Notes under the pieces: model-generated | What the model was told of the DNA's origin: nothing | The model's input: only the letters and a program-made list of their open reading frames with translations | The model's database searches: none | Shown here: positions 46,220 through 59,202 of the stretch, piece by piece | Numbering within the stretch: position 1 is the first letter of the stretch | Layout of the letters: every line of letters starts with the position of its first letter | Program-made: the position numbers and the translations under genes | Assembly (NCBI RefSeq): GCF_011075055.1 | Contig: NC_058153.1 | Location: 11,842,001 to 11,906,000, forward strand | Direction of reading: 5' to 3' | Length of the DNA stretch: 64,000 nucleotides | Source: Mangifera indica | Lineage: Eukaryota > Streptophyta > Magnoliopsida > Sapindales > Anacardiaceae

Positions 46220-49200
46220 TTACACTGAACAAATTTTGAGCAAATTTAGGGCATCCTTAAACTTACTAAATGGCACAGGCTTTGTTAAGATATCAGTTGG
46301 ATTGACATCTGTTAATATTTTCTTCACATTAACTTTACTAGCAGCCAACACATCTCTGATGAAATGTAGCCTTACATCAATGTGTTTAATCCTCTCATGA
46401 AATGCAAAATTTCTGGGCAAGTAAATAGCACTCTATGAATCATTGAAGACTTCTGAAACATCAATATTCAGCCACAACTCAGAAATAATTCCCTTCAGCC
46501 ACAGTGCTTCTTTAATTGCTTCAATTAATGCTATATATTCAGCCTTAGTTGTTGAAAGTGCCATAATGTGTTACAAATTACACTTCCAATTTACAACATT
46601 TCCACCAAAGGTGAAAATATAACCAGTGAGGGATCTCTTTTTATCAAGATCAGCTACAAAATCTGAATCACAAAATCTTTTCACAGAAAATAGGTTAGTA
46701 GCATCAGCAGTATAACACAAGCCATAATCAGATGCACCCTTCAAATACCTCAATAACCATTTTGTTGCATTCCAATGTTCTTTACCTGGATTACTCATAA
46801 ATCTGTTAACAAGACTAATTGCATTTGCTATATCAGGTCTAGTAAATATCATTGCATACGTTAGACTTCCTACCACATTAGAATATGATATATTCTTCAT
46901 GAAATCAGATTCATCAGAAGACAACAATCCAATAGATTTTAATTTAAAATGAGCACCCATAGGAACATTCACACACTTTGCATTAATTATATGGTATAGT
47001 TCAAGTACTTTTCTAATATAAGCAGATTGAGACAAAATCAAACATTGTTTCAATCTATTCCTACTTATATCCATACCTAGTATTCTCTTCGTAGGATCCA
47101 AGTCCTTCATTTCAAATTCAGAATTCAACATACATTTCAAATCAAGTAAAACATTCATATCCTTAGAAGCTATAAGCATGTCATCCACATAAATCTGTAA
47201 ATATACAAAATTGCCATTTTCAATTTTCTTAAAACAAACACAATGATCATAACTGCATCTGGAAAATCCAGTTGAAAGAACAAAATCATCAAATCTTTTG
47301 TACCATTGTCTAGGTGACTGTTTAAGGCCATACAAAGATTTATAAAGTAAACAAACCTTATTTTCATTACCAGGTTTCACAAACCCTTTAGGTTGTTCCA
47401 TGTACATTCGTTCTTCTAATTTTCTATGCAAAAAGGCAGTAGTAACATCCATTTGTTCTCATTCTAAATCAAACAAAACAATAATAAATAACATTAGTCT
47501 AACAGATATATGCTTTACCACATGAGAGAATACCCCAATATAATCAATGTCTTCTCTTTGTGAGAAGCCTTTAACAACAACTCTTGTTTTAGATCTTGCT
47601 TGTTCAACACCAGATATACCGTGTTTTCTTTTGAAAATACATTTACATCCAATTACTTTTTTACCCTTAGGTTTATCTACAAGTGACCATGTGTAATTTT
47701 TCTGTAGAGAAGCTATCTCAGTCTTTATAGTTTTCATCCAATTATCCCTGTATTTACGTTTATACACTTGCTTGAAATTAATAGGTTCATCCATTTCTAT
47801 CACATCACCTATCTGTAATGCATATGAAATGAGATTTGCATGTGCATACCTAGAAGGTAATCTTATTTCCCTTCTAACCCTATCTTTAGCAAGTTAGTAA
47901 TTGGATAAATTAGGACTACTATTAGATTGAGGACTTTCTTCTTGACTCGGTAGTGGTGGTTACTGATTCAAGTTTGAGATTTTGTACTTTGAAACAAGAA
48001 TTGAATCCAAACCCAATTCAGGTCTACCACTAAACTCTTGAGATTGCCTGTGAAAATTTGATTGTGGTGTCTCCTCCTCAATTTGAACTTGTCTTCACTG
48101 ACTGCCAACAAACAAATCTTTATAAAATTTTGATTCATTAAAGACTACATCCCTACTTATTACACATTTTTTATCATCAATCAACCACAATTTACAGCCT
48201 TTTGTGCCTGTAGGATAACCCAAAAAAGCAGCTTTTAAAGCCTTAAGATTTAATTTTCCTTGATTTACATGAACATATGCAAGACATCCAAAGGGTTTCA
48301 TATGGCTTAATGATGGTGGTTTTTTATTCCAAAGTTCCATAGGTGTTTTAAAATTCAATGCTGATAGAGGTGATCTATTAATCAAATAACATGCAGTGGC
48401 AACTGCCTCTACCCAAAATCTTTTGCTTAAACTTGAATTTGCCATTATACACCTAACTTTATCCATAATGGTTCTGTTAATTCTTTTAGCTAAACCATTT
48501 TGTTGAGGTGTTTCAGTACATGTTTTGTGCGAAAGTATTTCTGCTTTCTTACAAAAATCTGAAAAAAATTTATTACAAATTTCCAATCCATTATTTGTTT
48601 TCAAAACCTTTATTTTTTTGTTAGTTTGATTCTCAACAAGTGTTTTCTATTCTTTAAAACAATCAAAGGCTTGATCCTTATGTTTTAAAAAAAACACCCA
48701 TACCCTCATAGAGTAATCGTCAATAAATGTTATAAAGTAATGAGAATTAGCCAAAAAATTGGGGATCTGTGGAGATCCCGACAAATTAGAGTGTGTATAC
48801 TCTAAAACATCCTTAGTTCTTTGAGTAGCAGAGACAAATATAAGTTTATGTGACTTACTCAGAACACAATTTTCACAAAAATCTAAATTACCAATCTTAT
48901 CAAGATTAATCAATTTTTGTTTACAAAGTTCATGCAATCCAGCAACATTTATATGTCCAAGTCTTTTATGCCACAAAACAGTTTCATCAGATTTAAGATT
49001 AAAATTCATAGAATTTGACACAACAAAACCTTCCAAGATATACAACCCCTGATTCAATTTTCCTTTCATAACCATTAAGGACCCTCTCATTACCTTAAGA
49101 ACACCATTTTTAGATTTAAAAACATATCCATTTGAGTCTAACGTTCCTAAAGAGATTAAATTTCTCCTTAGTTTAGACACTAACCTCACATTTTCAAAAA

Positions 49201-49381
49201 TTTTAATAGAACCATTATGCATTTTAAATTTGACACTACCAACAACAATAACATCATATGACTTATCATTTCCTATTAATACTTTACCTCTATTCAAGTA
49301 TTTAATGTCAGTTAGCCAATCTTTTCTAGGTGTCATGTGAAAAGTGTAGCCTGAATCCATAACCCATTCCTCACTAAACAT
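46220..49381 (-). pseudogene. pol: copia pol, inactivated (unit 3)
   Basis: Protease MDSGYTFHMTPRKDWL (DSG kept) near 49360; zinc-binding LWHKRLGHINVAG; integrase with FITFIDDYSMRVWVFFLKH (48647-49381) and PQQNGLAKRINRTI (48095-48604); reverse transcriptase open over 293 codons (46571-47452) with MYMEQPKGFVKPG, SLYGLKQSPRQWYKRF and YVDD; RNase H interrupted near 46570 and 46420. It keeps bases lost in unit 1 (the A near 47370) and lacks the 16-bp duplication, so it is the better-preserved pol, but it still has stops between segments. Confidence 0.93.
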
Positions 49382-49431
49382 TCTCTCAGTTAATGTAAGA
49401 ACCTCAACACTCTCATACCCTTCTAGGAAAT

Positions 49432-50203
49432 TTACTGTGTTATGGTTTTCATAATTGTTATTATTATTATATAATTTCTTTTTCTCTGGGCAAGTCTTCT
49501 TAAAATGACCTTCTTTATGATACTGCCAACAAGTTTTCTAACTCTTAGATTTGGATCTAGAGATTTTCCTATTTTTCTAATTATTTCTCTTTTCAGTCCT
49601 ACCTCTAACCTGAAGCCCTTCATTGATTGCCTTTCTTTCAAATTTAATTTCTAAATCTTTTGATTTTAAGGCACCCAATACATCATCTAAAGACAAAGAC
49701 TCTCTACCATATTTTATTGCAGCTTTAACATCTTTAAAAGAATCAGGTAAAAAGTTCAAGATGATTATTGCTTGGTTTTCATCAAATATCTTATCTTCTA
49801 TATTAGCCAAACTAATGACAATTTTATTAAATTCATCTAGATTATCATCAAGAGATTTAGTAGAATCCATTTTAAAACCAAACAATTATTCTGTTAGGTA
49901 GATTTTATTAGTTAGGGACTTAGTCATATACAGTGACTCTAATTTCAACCAAATCTTTGCAGCAGTGTTTTCATTATCAACTTGTCTTAAAACATTATCA
50001 GATAAATGCAAGATAAGAATACTATATGCAGTTTCTAAAATTTCAGATTTCATATCAGGGTCCATATTTTCAAGGAGAACAGATTCACCACCCAATGCCT
50101 TAGCACATTTTTTATGAACAAGAACAACATACATTTTCTTTCTCCACATATTAAAATCACCCTTCCCATCAAATCTCTCAACATCAATTTTTGTTTGAGC
50201 CAT
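49432..50203 (-). pseudogene. gag: copia gag, inactivated (unit 3)
   Basis: MAQTKIDVERFDGKGDFNMW at 50203 down to YLTE and the same TAA as in unit 1 (near 49885), then LFGFKMDSTKSLDDNLDEF. The zinc knuckle again has Tyr for the second Cys (CWQYHKEGHFKKTC), and an additional TAG precedes it near 49540. Confidence 0.92.
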
Positions 50204-50517
50204 TGTTATTCAAGTGTTTACTAATCAAGTTCTTTACAAGCCACGATAACATAAAGAGAACAAAGCAAACTATTTATTTATTTATTTATTTTAATTTCTT
50301 TAAGCCGCAGTGACAAAATATCAAACACATGAACAGTATAGTCATAATCAGCAAATAGAGAACAAATAGCAAGCCAAATAATTTCAACTCTTTTAAAACG
50401 ACAATAACAGAATGTAAAGAACAACAAGATAAACAAATCTTGAACCAAGAAACACTCCAAACAATTTTCCTCAAACAAGAATAGCAATATCCAACTCAAG
50501 AGCGCTCTGATAGCACT

Positions 50518-51156
50518 TGTTAATGTTTTATTTTACCGAGTTCGAATATTAATCAGAGATTCGGATCGATTTTTAGTCAAGAATTGTACAAGAACCATAT
50601 AATAAACTATACACAAATCAACACACCAAATTTACTTGGTTCGGGTTCAAAAGATTGGAACCCTACATCCAAGGCAAAGGAATCCTCTAGCAAATCCACT
50701 AATTAGTAAGAAAAATAGTACAACTTACAGATCCAGAAGCCAATCTAGCATTACAGACACAAATGGAAACGAATCCAACCTTGTCGACTCAAATCATTCC
50801 TAAACTCGAGCACCATAGTGACCTTGTGCCAGACTCAAGAATTTAGACAACTAGATCTAAGAAAATATAGTGGATTCATGCATTTTTATAAACCCTAGCA
50901 GAGAAGATATGAGGAACCAGAGAGAAAACATATTCACACCTAAAGGCAACCTATTTTCCTTCTAAGAAACAACCAACGAAAAATGCCTTTCTTTCTTCAC
51001 TTTCTCAAAACCAATTAATGGTTTATATCAATTAGTTAAAACACTTAATCAAGCAAAGACAATACTACCCCTAGACAATAACTATAGCCCAAACTTTGCT
51101 CAAACTTTTGCTCCTAATTACAAGACTGTCATTAGTTTTTATGTCACAGATTCACA
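50518..51156 (-). repeat. 5' LTR of unit 3 copia
   Basis: 639 bp, same termini; the closest match is the right LTR of unit 1. Confidence 0.95.
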
Positions 51157-52919
51157 TTTATCTTAATGCAAGTACTAAGCTAGTAGTTTTCTTAGATGAA
51201 TATCAATATATATTTCAACCTATCATTTTATTTTTATTTAGGAAAAAGAATTAAGTATTAGATCAGTTCTTGAATCATGACACAAATTTTAGTCCAATGA
51301 ATATATAGAAGTGTTTGAGATTTAGAACTCAGAACTTCATCTTAAGAGTTCTAATACTTTACTAGTTTAATTAACTATTGGGGTGAAAAAAAAATTGAAC
51401 AACTTATTGTCAGTAAAACACTTGATCTTGACAACTAATCTATACAACAAAGTGGAAACAAAGAAAATAAAAAAATATTTCTCACTGAAACTCAAGCAGA
51501 TTGAAGAAAACAAAGTTATAGAAAACCTAGCAAACATGAGAGAAAGAGTAGAGGAACAGTCAAAAGAATTCTCTAGAAATCTTTTCTACAAAATAAACAT
51601 GAGTTTCTATAGTCAGCAAAATATATTTCACTCAGAAATGACCATTCTGTCTCCACCAAGATTATTTATAAGGCTGCCCTCATCACAAAAGATTAAGACA
51701 TGCAAGCACTATAAAAATAAAATAATATATATATATGTATACACACACACACACCAATCTTTATTTTTTTTTATATACTAAGTCTACTTAATTAATATCA
51801 AGGGGTGAAATTGAGCTGAGTTGGGTCAGACTTGAATTCATATTTAGCTTAAACGAGTTAAACTTGAGGTGAAGATCCAACTCGATAACTTAGATCTAGT
51901 TCGAGAGTTTGGTGGCATTGCCACACTAAAGTTCTTCTCCAACGATTATTCTTCTCTAATGATTCTTTTTCATTTTTTAGTGTCATTGTTTACCATTTGA
52001 GTTGCCTTGAGTTTGAACTCAAGCCGATGTGTTGTACAACAATTCCTTGGCTCAGTGTTAGCAATAGTACACTGGAAGCTTTTGGTCACTATTTTCAAAA
52101 CTGGATAGGATTGGCTGATTCAAATGGAAACCGACTCATGATTTGGTATGGATTTTATGAGAAACTGGGTTAATTAAAAACTCAATCAAAACCGGCAAAT
52201 GCGGTGTTGACCATAATTAATGCCCTAGTTCAATAATTTTTCAGTTTATCATTCAATTTTTTTAGTGAAAATAATCATAACTACAATATTTGACCTTGAC
52301 AAGGTAGGTATTCAAGTCAAATCTGCCAATGTTATCAAATTTCTCTATCAAAGAGTTATTGGAAAATAACAGTTGTAATTTAAGGAAGTTCTCAATTCTT
52401 CAGGGTCTAAAAGGTTAGGAAAACATATATTTAGGCTAATAATTCTTTCTTTTCATAGTTTATATCTCTTTTTTTTTTTTCATACAAAAGAAGACTATCA
52501 CTTAGAGTATGAGAATTGTTATTTTTGTTGGTATATATATTTACGCACAAATTTATGCAATAAAAAATTAATAAAGCTATTTGAAATAGTTGCACCGACC
52601 AGTCAAACCATAAATTAGTAAGACAACTGGTTCAATCATAGGTCTGGTTTTAAAAACATTGCTTTTGGTACATGTCTTTGAGTAATAATTCATAGAGCTT
52701 TTCAATTTTCCTTTATCACCTAATAGATAAACCAATCAATTTTATCACCAGTCAAGAAATCAATCAATCGCAATCAATGAATCTATCAATCCCAATAATC
52801 AAGCAATTAAGCAATTAATTTTTTCTATTTTCCTTTTTGTACCTCAATGTATACTAGTATAAATACGAGTCTTTTGTACATGAATTCATATATAAGAAAT
52901 ACAATTCATTCATATTTTA

Positions 52920-53310
52920 TCATTCTATCAAAGCCACCCACTTTGGCTTGAGTGTTTCTTATTTTTGGGTAGACTTTGAGTTCGTAAATTTCCCATTTGT
53001 CAACATGTCCAAAGTGCGAGTTGATGTATCCCAACCTATTACTATCATCTTAGATGACACCAATTACAATCATTAGGCCCAATCCATGCATAACTTTCTT
53101 AAAAGTCGCATGATGTGAAGATATGTCATTGTTGAAAAGTGCAAACTTGAAAAGAAGCATGACGAATCCCAAGAGAAGTTTGAGAGTCGACTTGAACAAT
53201 GAGATTGCAACATTCTCTTTAGTCGATTTGAAGATACCAAGAATCTTTGAGATTTTCTTGCTTACACATATCAACTTTAAGTCAAACTTCATGATTCGAA
53301 ACAACTTGGT
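52920..53310 (+). pseudogene. gag: Relic copia gag fragment (unit 3)
   Basis: Same remnant as at 18385-18810: ATG at 53005, MSKVRVDVSQPITIILDDTN, then TAG, TGA and TGA at conserved Trp positions. It carries the 48-bp deletion shared with unit 1. Confidence 0.75.
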
Positions 53311-53892
53311 GAGTTAACTCATAGCTCAAATTTATGACTTGAGTTTGATTCAAATCCATGGCTTGGATACGTGGTTTGAGTTTCCTTTTTATTTACAAAA
53401 CAATATCGTTTTATCTAAATTTTATCTATTATTAGATAAAAGATATTGTTTTGTCAATAAACCTCAAATTCGAACTATAAATATGAGTCACAAATTCGAA
53501 CTAAATTATTTTTTATTCTAATTAAACTTGATTCATTCTTAATTTTGACTTGACGAATTAAACTTGAACTCGAATAGAATCATTTTTTATTCAAGCTAAA
53601 CTCGAATCAACAGGTGCTTAGGTTTGATTTAATTCATATCCACTCTTACACCAAGTCATAATCACTTAATTGAATTAAAACTATTCGAGCTCATACTCAG
53701 CAATAATCATGATAACTCGCAACTTGTCATGTTTGCAGCCCTTCCCACATCCACTATTATTTATTTTTATATATCAAACAAGACACTCATTATACCTTCT
53801 GCAAACATAATTAATGCACTAAACTTAGGTTTTAATGGATCAATTTCTTCATCCGAATTGAGCTTTGAGTGGAGTACAAGATTTAGTTCATC

Positions 53893-54243
53893 TTAAATCC
53901 CTAACAAACCTAGAAAAAGATAGCAACCAAAGACAGTGCCAAAATGAAATGAAGATACTTGATTTGTTATATAAGCTGAGCCTGAGGAAGTTCTGCTGCG
54001 AGCACGAGTTGCGGTTCCTGTTCCAAATCCTCTACCTCTTAAACCCTTTTCCTCTTTCATAAAAATTTTCAACTTCCGGGGCTGAACAAAGCTCAGAAAC
54101 CTTCCCTCGTCATGCACTTGAACTCCACTGTTCAGAACCAAAGTTGCAGCAGGCTGAACCTGGGCTGAACTTGGAAGAGAAAAAGAGAAGACCAAGATAA
54201 GAGAAATAAGCAAGAAAGCAAGAATAAAAGCGATCTTGGACAT
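53893..54243 (-). CDS. Small secreted protein, copy 3 (116 aa)
   Basis: Signal peptide MSKIAFILAFLLISLILVF, then LVLNSGVQVHDEGRFLSF, the RGRGFGTGTATRARSRTSS centre, and the C-terminal hydrophobic SFHFGTVFGCYLFLGLLGI. Same start, stop and length as copies 1 and 2. The known differences from copy 1 are almost all amino-acid changing, although no stop has appeared. The role and partners are unknown; extracellular or membrane-anchored location is inferred from the two hydrophobic ends. Confidence 0.6.
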   Translation of the reverse strand: MSKIAFILAFLLISLILVFSFSLPSSAQVQPAATLVLNSGVQVHDEGRFLSFVQPRKLKIFMKEEKGLRGRGFGTGTATRARSRTSSGSAYITNQVSSFHFGTVFGCYLFLGLLGI

Positions 54244-55036
54244 GATATATATATAGTTGTGGATTTAGAATAGAGAGATAAGCAGAGAGTATAAATTAAA
54301 GTTATGGAAGATATATGGCTGTGTAGTTACTTATAGAAATTTGCAAAAGGATTATGTCTTTGTGAAAGTGAATTTTCTTGAAACGGATAGTGTTGATCAT
54401 ATAGAGTGAGGTAGAAGGGAGGAGGTGGGCAATGAGGAAGAAAGTGACATGCAATTGTCACCACTAATTTATTGACCACCAAGTTGAAGGGACAAATTGG
54501 AGCACTAACTGGCGGCCAAGATTGGATCAATGTTTCGGGCTCGAATCAGGCATTGAACGTAATTATTTGACACTTATTTTAAATTACTAATAGGTCTTTA
54601 TTATTTATTTAAATTATGAAAATATTATGGACAAATTTTAAAATACTAATTTCTCTTCTACCGGTGATTGTTTCTTCACTGCTGCCACCACTGCTACCTT
54701 TTTTTCTGAAAACCCCCCTAGTTTTCTAGCAATGACATCATCTTTTGCTACTACTATGATGCCTTTGACTTCTATCTCCAATTGTAGTTCTAAAAGCTGT
54801 TACTGTAATTGTGGGAGAGTGTTAAATAAAATATATTTTATCTCATTCGATCTGATTTTGATTTGATCAAATTTAATATTATTTTAATTTGATCCGATTC
54901 TAGTTTGATATAACTATGATTTGTTATATATTATTTTTCTTATTTTAGAGGAACATGATTACATTATAATATTATATATGGTACAACATTTCTTCAATTA
55001 TAATGATAATTTACAACTCAATTCACAATTCTACTA

Positions 55037-55320
55037 GAAGCTTCTGCCATTGCTAAATTTATGCCTAATCTTGAGCTCCTTGAACTTCGGTTCTCCAGGA
55101 TATCAGCTAGAGGCCTTGGCTTAATTTGTGAAGGGTGTTTGAATCTTGTGTGTGTGGATTTATCTGGATGCTCAAAATTCACAGTCGGGATATTGTCAGT
55201 ACCACATCCAACTTGAAGAATTGACGCAGACTATAAAGCCTAATTTCTACATTCCCAGGTCAGTTTTTCACACAGAGAGGTTTTAAGATGGGCGATTCCA
55301 AACTGATATTTTCCAAATTT
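55037..55320 (+). pseudogene. F-box/LRR 3' fragment, unit 3
   Basis: EASAIAKFMPNLELLELRFS, ISARGLGLICEGCLNLVCVD, then the same frameshift as in unit 1 and the tail pattern SVFHTER...RFQTDIFQI. Shared damage with unit 1 agrees with their close relationship. Confidence 0.75.
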
Positions 55321-56462
55321 GATTGGGCATATTTCCTTGGAAAAAAATACTTCTAGCATATACTGATTGACAGAACTCTTGACAAGAGGGTTCTCACTTT
55401 CTCAAATATATAGTGCAAAATATGCAACTCCGGGTTGAGCTGCTATCATATTTGATTTATGCAGTATTATATATGTTGTGTTACATTTCTGTTCTGAATA
55501 TGGATTTGATATATGTTCTTGGATATCTCATTGTTGAAGTTTCGGATTGGCCCTGGACTTGCTGTCTGAGGTTCTTTTCGTGGACAGAATTCATCAATGG
55601 GAAATGAAGTCCACCTTACCATGGATGGATTTATTTCTTGTGAAATATATCTCTTTTATTTGTTGTTTGGATTCATTAGAGTCATTTAGAATATATGGAT
55701 GGGCAATGGCCTTCGGAGAAGTGCCCTAATCCACTTATGCAGCCGGATTGGGGTGGTCGAATGCCTACCCTGATACTGGCGGCAGAAGGATATTGAATTC
55801 ATCAAGATCCTGTGGCATGTTAGTTTATTTCTTTTGAACAGTTGCTATCTTTTACTGTTAAGCTGGCTTAGAAAATTATAGTTAAACTTCACAAACCTTA
55901 GTTTAAAATGAAGGATCAAAATTTTAGGGTTGTAAGGATTTTATTAATATTATACTTGAATCAAGTTAAGCCATTAGTTCACCAAACTAAAACTGGATTC
56001 AAATCTAGTTAGTTCGATCTTCAAAGGAGGCTCAATTTGGTTTGGCTTGATTTGAATTCGTTTAGTTTGAATTTGAATCAAATTTGAGTTGAAAGAGTTA
56101 GTTTGTTTTTAAAACCAAATTGAACTTGAGCGAAAGGGTGTTCAGTTCGAATTTGGTTGCAATTTATAACTCAAATTCATACATCAAGTTTGATTTGAAT
56201 TTATAGTTGGAGTTTGGTTTGAATTTATGACTTGAATCTATTGTTCGGATACATAGTTTCAGTTTGATACTTATATATAAAGCGATGTCAATTTATTCAA
56301 TAAACTGCGAATATAACTACCTCACTATTCCATTATATATATATCAAGCAAGACATTAATTATACTTTCTTCAAACATGATGAATGCACTAAATTTAGGT
56401 TTTAATGGATCATTTTCTTCATGGAATGGAGCTTTGAGTGGAGTACAAGATTTATGTTCATC

Positions 56463-56810
56463 TTAAATCACTAACAAACCTAGAAAAAGAGAGGAAGCGA
56501 AGCCAGAGCCGAAATGAGAAGAAGATAGTTTATTCGTTCTATAAGTTGAGCCTGGGAAAGTTCTGCCGCGAGAACGAGTTGAGTTTCCTGTTCCATATCC
56601 TCAACCTCTTAAACCCTTTTTCTTTTTCATGAAAATTTTCAACTTCCGGGGCTGAACTAAACTCAGAAACCTTCCCTCTTTTTTCACTTCAACTCCACTA
56701 TTTAGAACCGAAGTTGCAGCAGGCTGAACCTGAGCTGAACTTGGAAGAGAATAAGAGAAGACCAAGATAAGAGAAATAAGCAAGAACAGAACTGAACTTG
56801 GACATGACAT
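56463..56810 (-). pseudogene. Small secreted protein, broken copy 4
   Basis: Starts MSCPSSVLFLLISLILVFSY with a shortened signal peptide. Reading continues SLPSSAQVQPAATSVLNSG to KKKKGLRG, then a TGA where the others have Arg in RGRG (near 56600). The rest is recognisable but has another stop. The upstream region is conserved, so the promoter was copied too. Confidence 0.82.
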
Positions 56811-58403
56811 ATAGAGTGTAAATTAAAGCTATGGAAGATATGTGGCTGTGTAGTTACTTGCAGAAATTTGCAGAAGGATTATGATTTTGTGAAAGTGAAT
56901 TGTGTTGAAACGGATAGTGTTACTCTTATAGAGTGAGGATAGAAGACAGGAGGTGGGCAATGGGGAAGAAAGTGACCTCCAATTGTCACCACTAAATTAT
57001 TGACCACCAAAGTGAAGGCACACGTTGGAGCACTCATTGGCGGCCGAGATTGAATCAATGTTTTGTACTCAAACTAGACATTGACAGTGTAAAAGATCCG
57101 TCAAAGTTGATCGATGATCAGATTAATAATAAATTAAATAAATATTAGAATAATATTTTATTAAACAAAATTACAGTATGATGATACATGATGCATATTT
57201 TTTACCAAACAAACTTATTTAAGTTTCGACAATTGCAAACATTTTTAATGACATTTTCTAAATGATATTTTCCATCCAAACTTTGATAAAACAACAATTT
57301 TCCATCCATTTATGTTTAAAAAGTCCAATTTCCAACCTTTTATCTATTTCTGGTAGTAAATTCAGTTTGGTTTTTCAAAAATTAACTATTTTACCCATTT
57401 TTGTTAAAATTATGAAACTATTTTAACACTTTATTTAAATTACTAATTTGTCTTTATTATTTATTAAAATTACGAAAATAACATGAACAAATTTTAATTA
57501 TAAATACTTTTTTCAGTTGATCCTTTTATTATTATTTTTATTTCTTCTCTCTTCACTGCCCCTTCCCTCATCTCGCCTTCACCACTAATCCATTCTCACC
57601 ACACACAAGCAACCATTGGAGTTCTGACATTGTAAAGCTCACGAAGTCTTTGGTGCTAAAGTTTTAGCATCACACTAACGCATACATCATTTTCCTTTTT
57701 AGCTATTGAAACAACATTAAAACAAATCGGTGAATACCCACCTTCAACTACCACTTGTGACTCACAAACAGTGAGATCCGTCGTCAAAGTTTAGTGAAAC
57801 CAACTTTTAACGATGACTTTGCTTCATCCTTTGCTATCAATATATCCACATTTTTAAAATCGGGACAACCAATTCCGTCATGCAAACCACCACCAATTTC
57901 AAACAAATTTCAAACCATTGTGATTTTAAGATTATCAAATGGATTTTCTCCCGTCATCCCTCTATTTTCACCACTGTCCTACCTCTAAACAACATATCTA
58001 CCTCTCAACCAAAATTCGACTGTTCCTTCACCAAACCTAGAGAGTTTTTTGGCTCCTACGAGGAATAAGAATATTAGGTTTATTGAATTTGTAATGTGAG
58101 ACTTGAACATAACGAATATAAAATTAAGTGGCAACATTAATTTTACATAAAGTGATATATTCAGCTTTATTGAATATGTCAATTCCTAGTCCTACCAAAT
58201 AGAAATTTGGAGTCTTAAGTCCTTGACCAAAATGTGTCTACATAAAACAATAATGCTTCATAAACAATAATACTTATAGAAGATAATGTTGTGTTTATAT
58301 ATTAAGATTCTTTATCTCTAATATTTTTTTCCATAAGAGAAATATTAAAAAGTTTTTTATAGGTTTAGCCTAAACCACTTAGTGTCCTGCGTTTTATAGA
58401 TGA
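56811..58403. other. Flank of broken copy 4 and U2 upstream region
   Basis: 56811-57060 matches the 5' flank of the small-protein genes; 57060-58400 matches 28490-29540. The foldback-like left end reappears near 57260 (ATTTTCCATCC). No gene recognised. Confidence 0.6.
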
Positions 58404-58611
58404 AGTCGAACTCAGCCCCCGAACTAGGAGTCCTCCCTTCCGCTCGGGATCACTTCAGATTTGTTCCCTATCAGACAATGCACGACTGAGGGAGCTATTA
58501 AAAAAGAGTAGTGCAAGTCTAAGCACATGACTCCCACTACTTCTGAGTCGGTGAGGCGGCCAGAACTCAAAGTGATGTCATAACTGCCTTTTCCTAGTTT
58601 GGAAGGAAAGA
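58404..58611. other. GC-richer 208-bp insertion of foreign character
   Basis: Interrupts the U2 upstream flank between GATAGATGAA-like and GGTCGCCAAT sequence that is continuous in the other copies. GC is near half, against about one third around it. No terminal repeats or target duplication. Phrases such as TCTGAGTCGGTGAGGCGGCC look organellar; a mitochondrial DNA insert is a guess. Confidence 0.5.
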
Positions 58612-58870
58612 AGGTCGCCAATTACAACACTTCCCAGATACTATCAATGTCGAAAACACCATATACTTTTGTGATCTTGGCTGTATTTCCTCCTTTTGTT
58701 CTAACTTTAAAACCAAAGCGATTGATCCTGGTAATTGCTATTTGCTTTTAATTTGGCCTTCTCTCTCAGGAATTCACTCTCAAAAGTCCTGCAAACATAT
58801 GATTGGCTTTCCGTCTATGTTTGTCAGGCGAACAATGAATCTGAATATGAGCCAACAAAAGTAACAATTT

Positions 58871-58919
58871 CTCCCACATCGAAAGAGGAGAAGTGGCAAA
58901 GCGGAATAGAGCTACAGAA
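58871..58919 (+). promoter_or_regulatory. U2 promoter, TATA lost
   Basis: CTCCCACATCG (58871-58881; one mismatch). At the TATA position the sequence reads TACAGAATA (58913-58921), where copy 1 has TATAAAATA. Confidence 0.85.
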
Positions 58920-58943
58920 TAAGAAGTGAGAAGAGTTGAAAGC

Positions 58944-59139
58944 ATACCTTTCTCGGCCTTTTGGCTAAGATCAAGTGTAGTATCTGTTCTTATCAGTTTA
59001 ATATCTGATACGTGAGACATTGTCTCACATGATATTAAATTTATTTTTTTAGGGGAGGATTCTTCACAGTAGCTTGCTGCTGGAATCCTCAAGCGTCGCC
59101 CATGCCTTGCACTACAGCAAGGGCTTGGCGCACCCTTTC
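58944..59139 (+). ncRNA. U2: U2 snRNA copy 4 (solitary)
   Basis: ATACCTTTCTCGG start and GTAGTA element are intact. Stem IIb reads GTGAGAC/GTCTCAC: G to A and C to T on opposite strands keep the pair. Stem III CAGTAGC/GCTGCTG still pairs through a U-G. The 3' end is GGCGCACCC. The TATA box is damaged. The usual U5 partner is absent: about 60 bp downstream the sequence jumps into the degraded small-protein gene. Confidence 0.94.
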
Positions 59140-59152
59140 CAAATCTAGTTAA
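59140..59152 (+). terminator. U2 3' box
   Basis: CAAATCTAGTTAA, identical to that of copy 1. Confidence 0.83.
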
Positions 59153-59202
59153 TACTTATTCAAAGTAATTTGACCAACAATTATTATTAAGTTGTTTAGG
59201 CT

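Larger units (their letters stand above)
45518..51156 (-). mobile_element. Ty1/copia LTR retrotransposon, unit 3 copy
   Basis: A 5639-bp element at the same base as in unit 1, with TTTAT at 45513-45517 and 51157-51161. LTRs 45518-46158 and 50518-51156; primer-binding site at about 50500-50515 (minus strand TGCTATCAGAGCGCTC). It shares gag defects with the unit 1 copy, so it arose by DNA duplication of one insertion. Confidence 0.97.
51157..56150 (+). repeat. Array unit 3 block (shortened)
   Basis: Matches 15178-21690 minus the solo LTR. Near 56150 the homology to units 1 and 2 stops just before the point where their stand-alone U5 follows; here a second small-protein gene copy follows instead. 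Gene-free stretches 51162-52920, 53311-53892, 54244-55036 and 55321-56462 hold AT-rich sequence and a short CA repeat near 51738 only. Confidence 0.88.
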
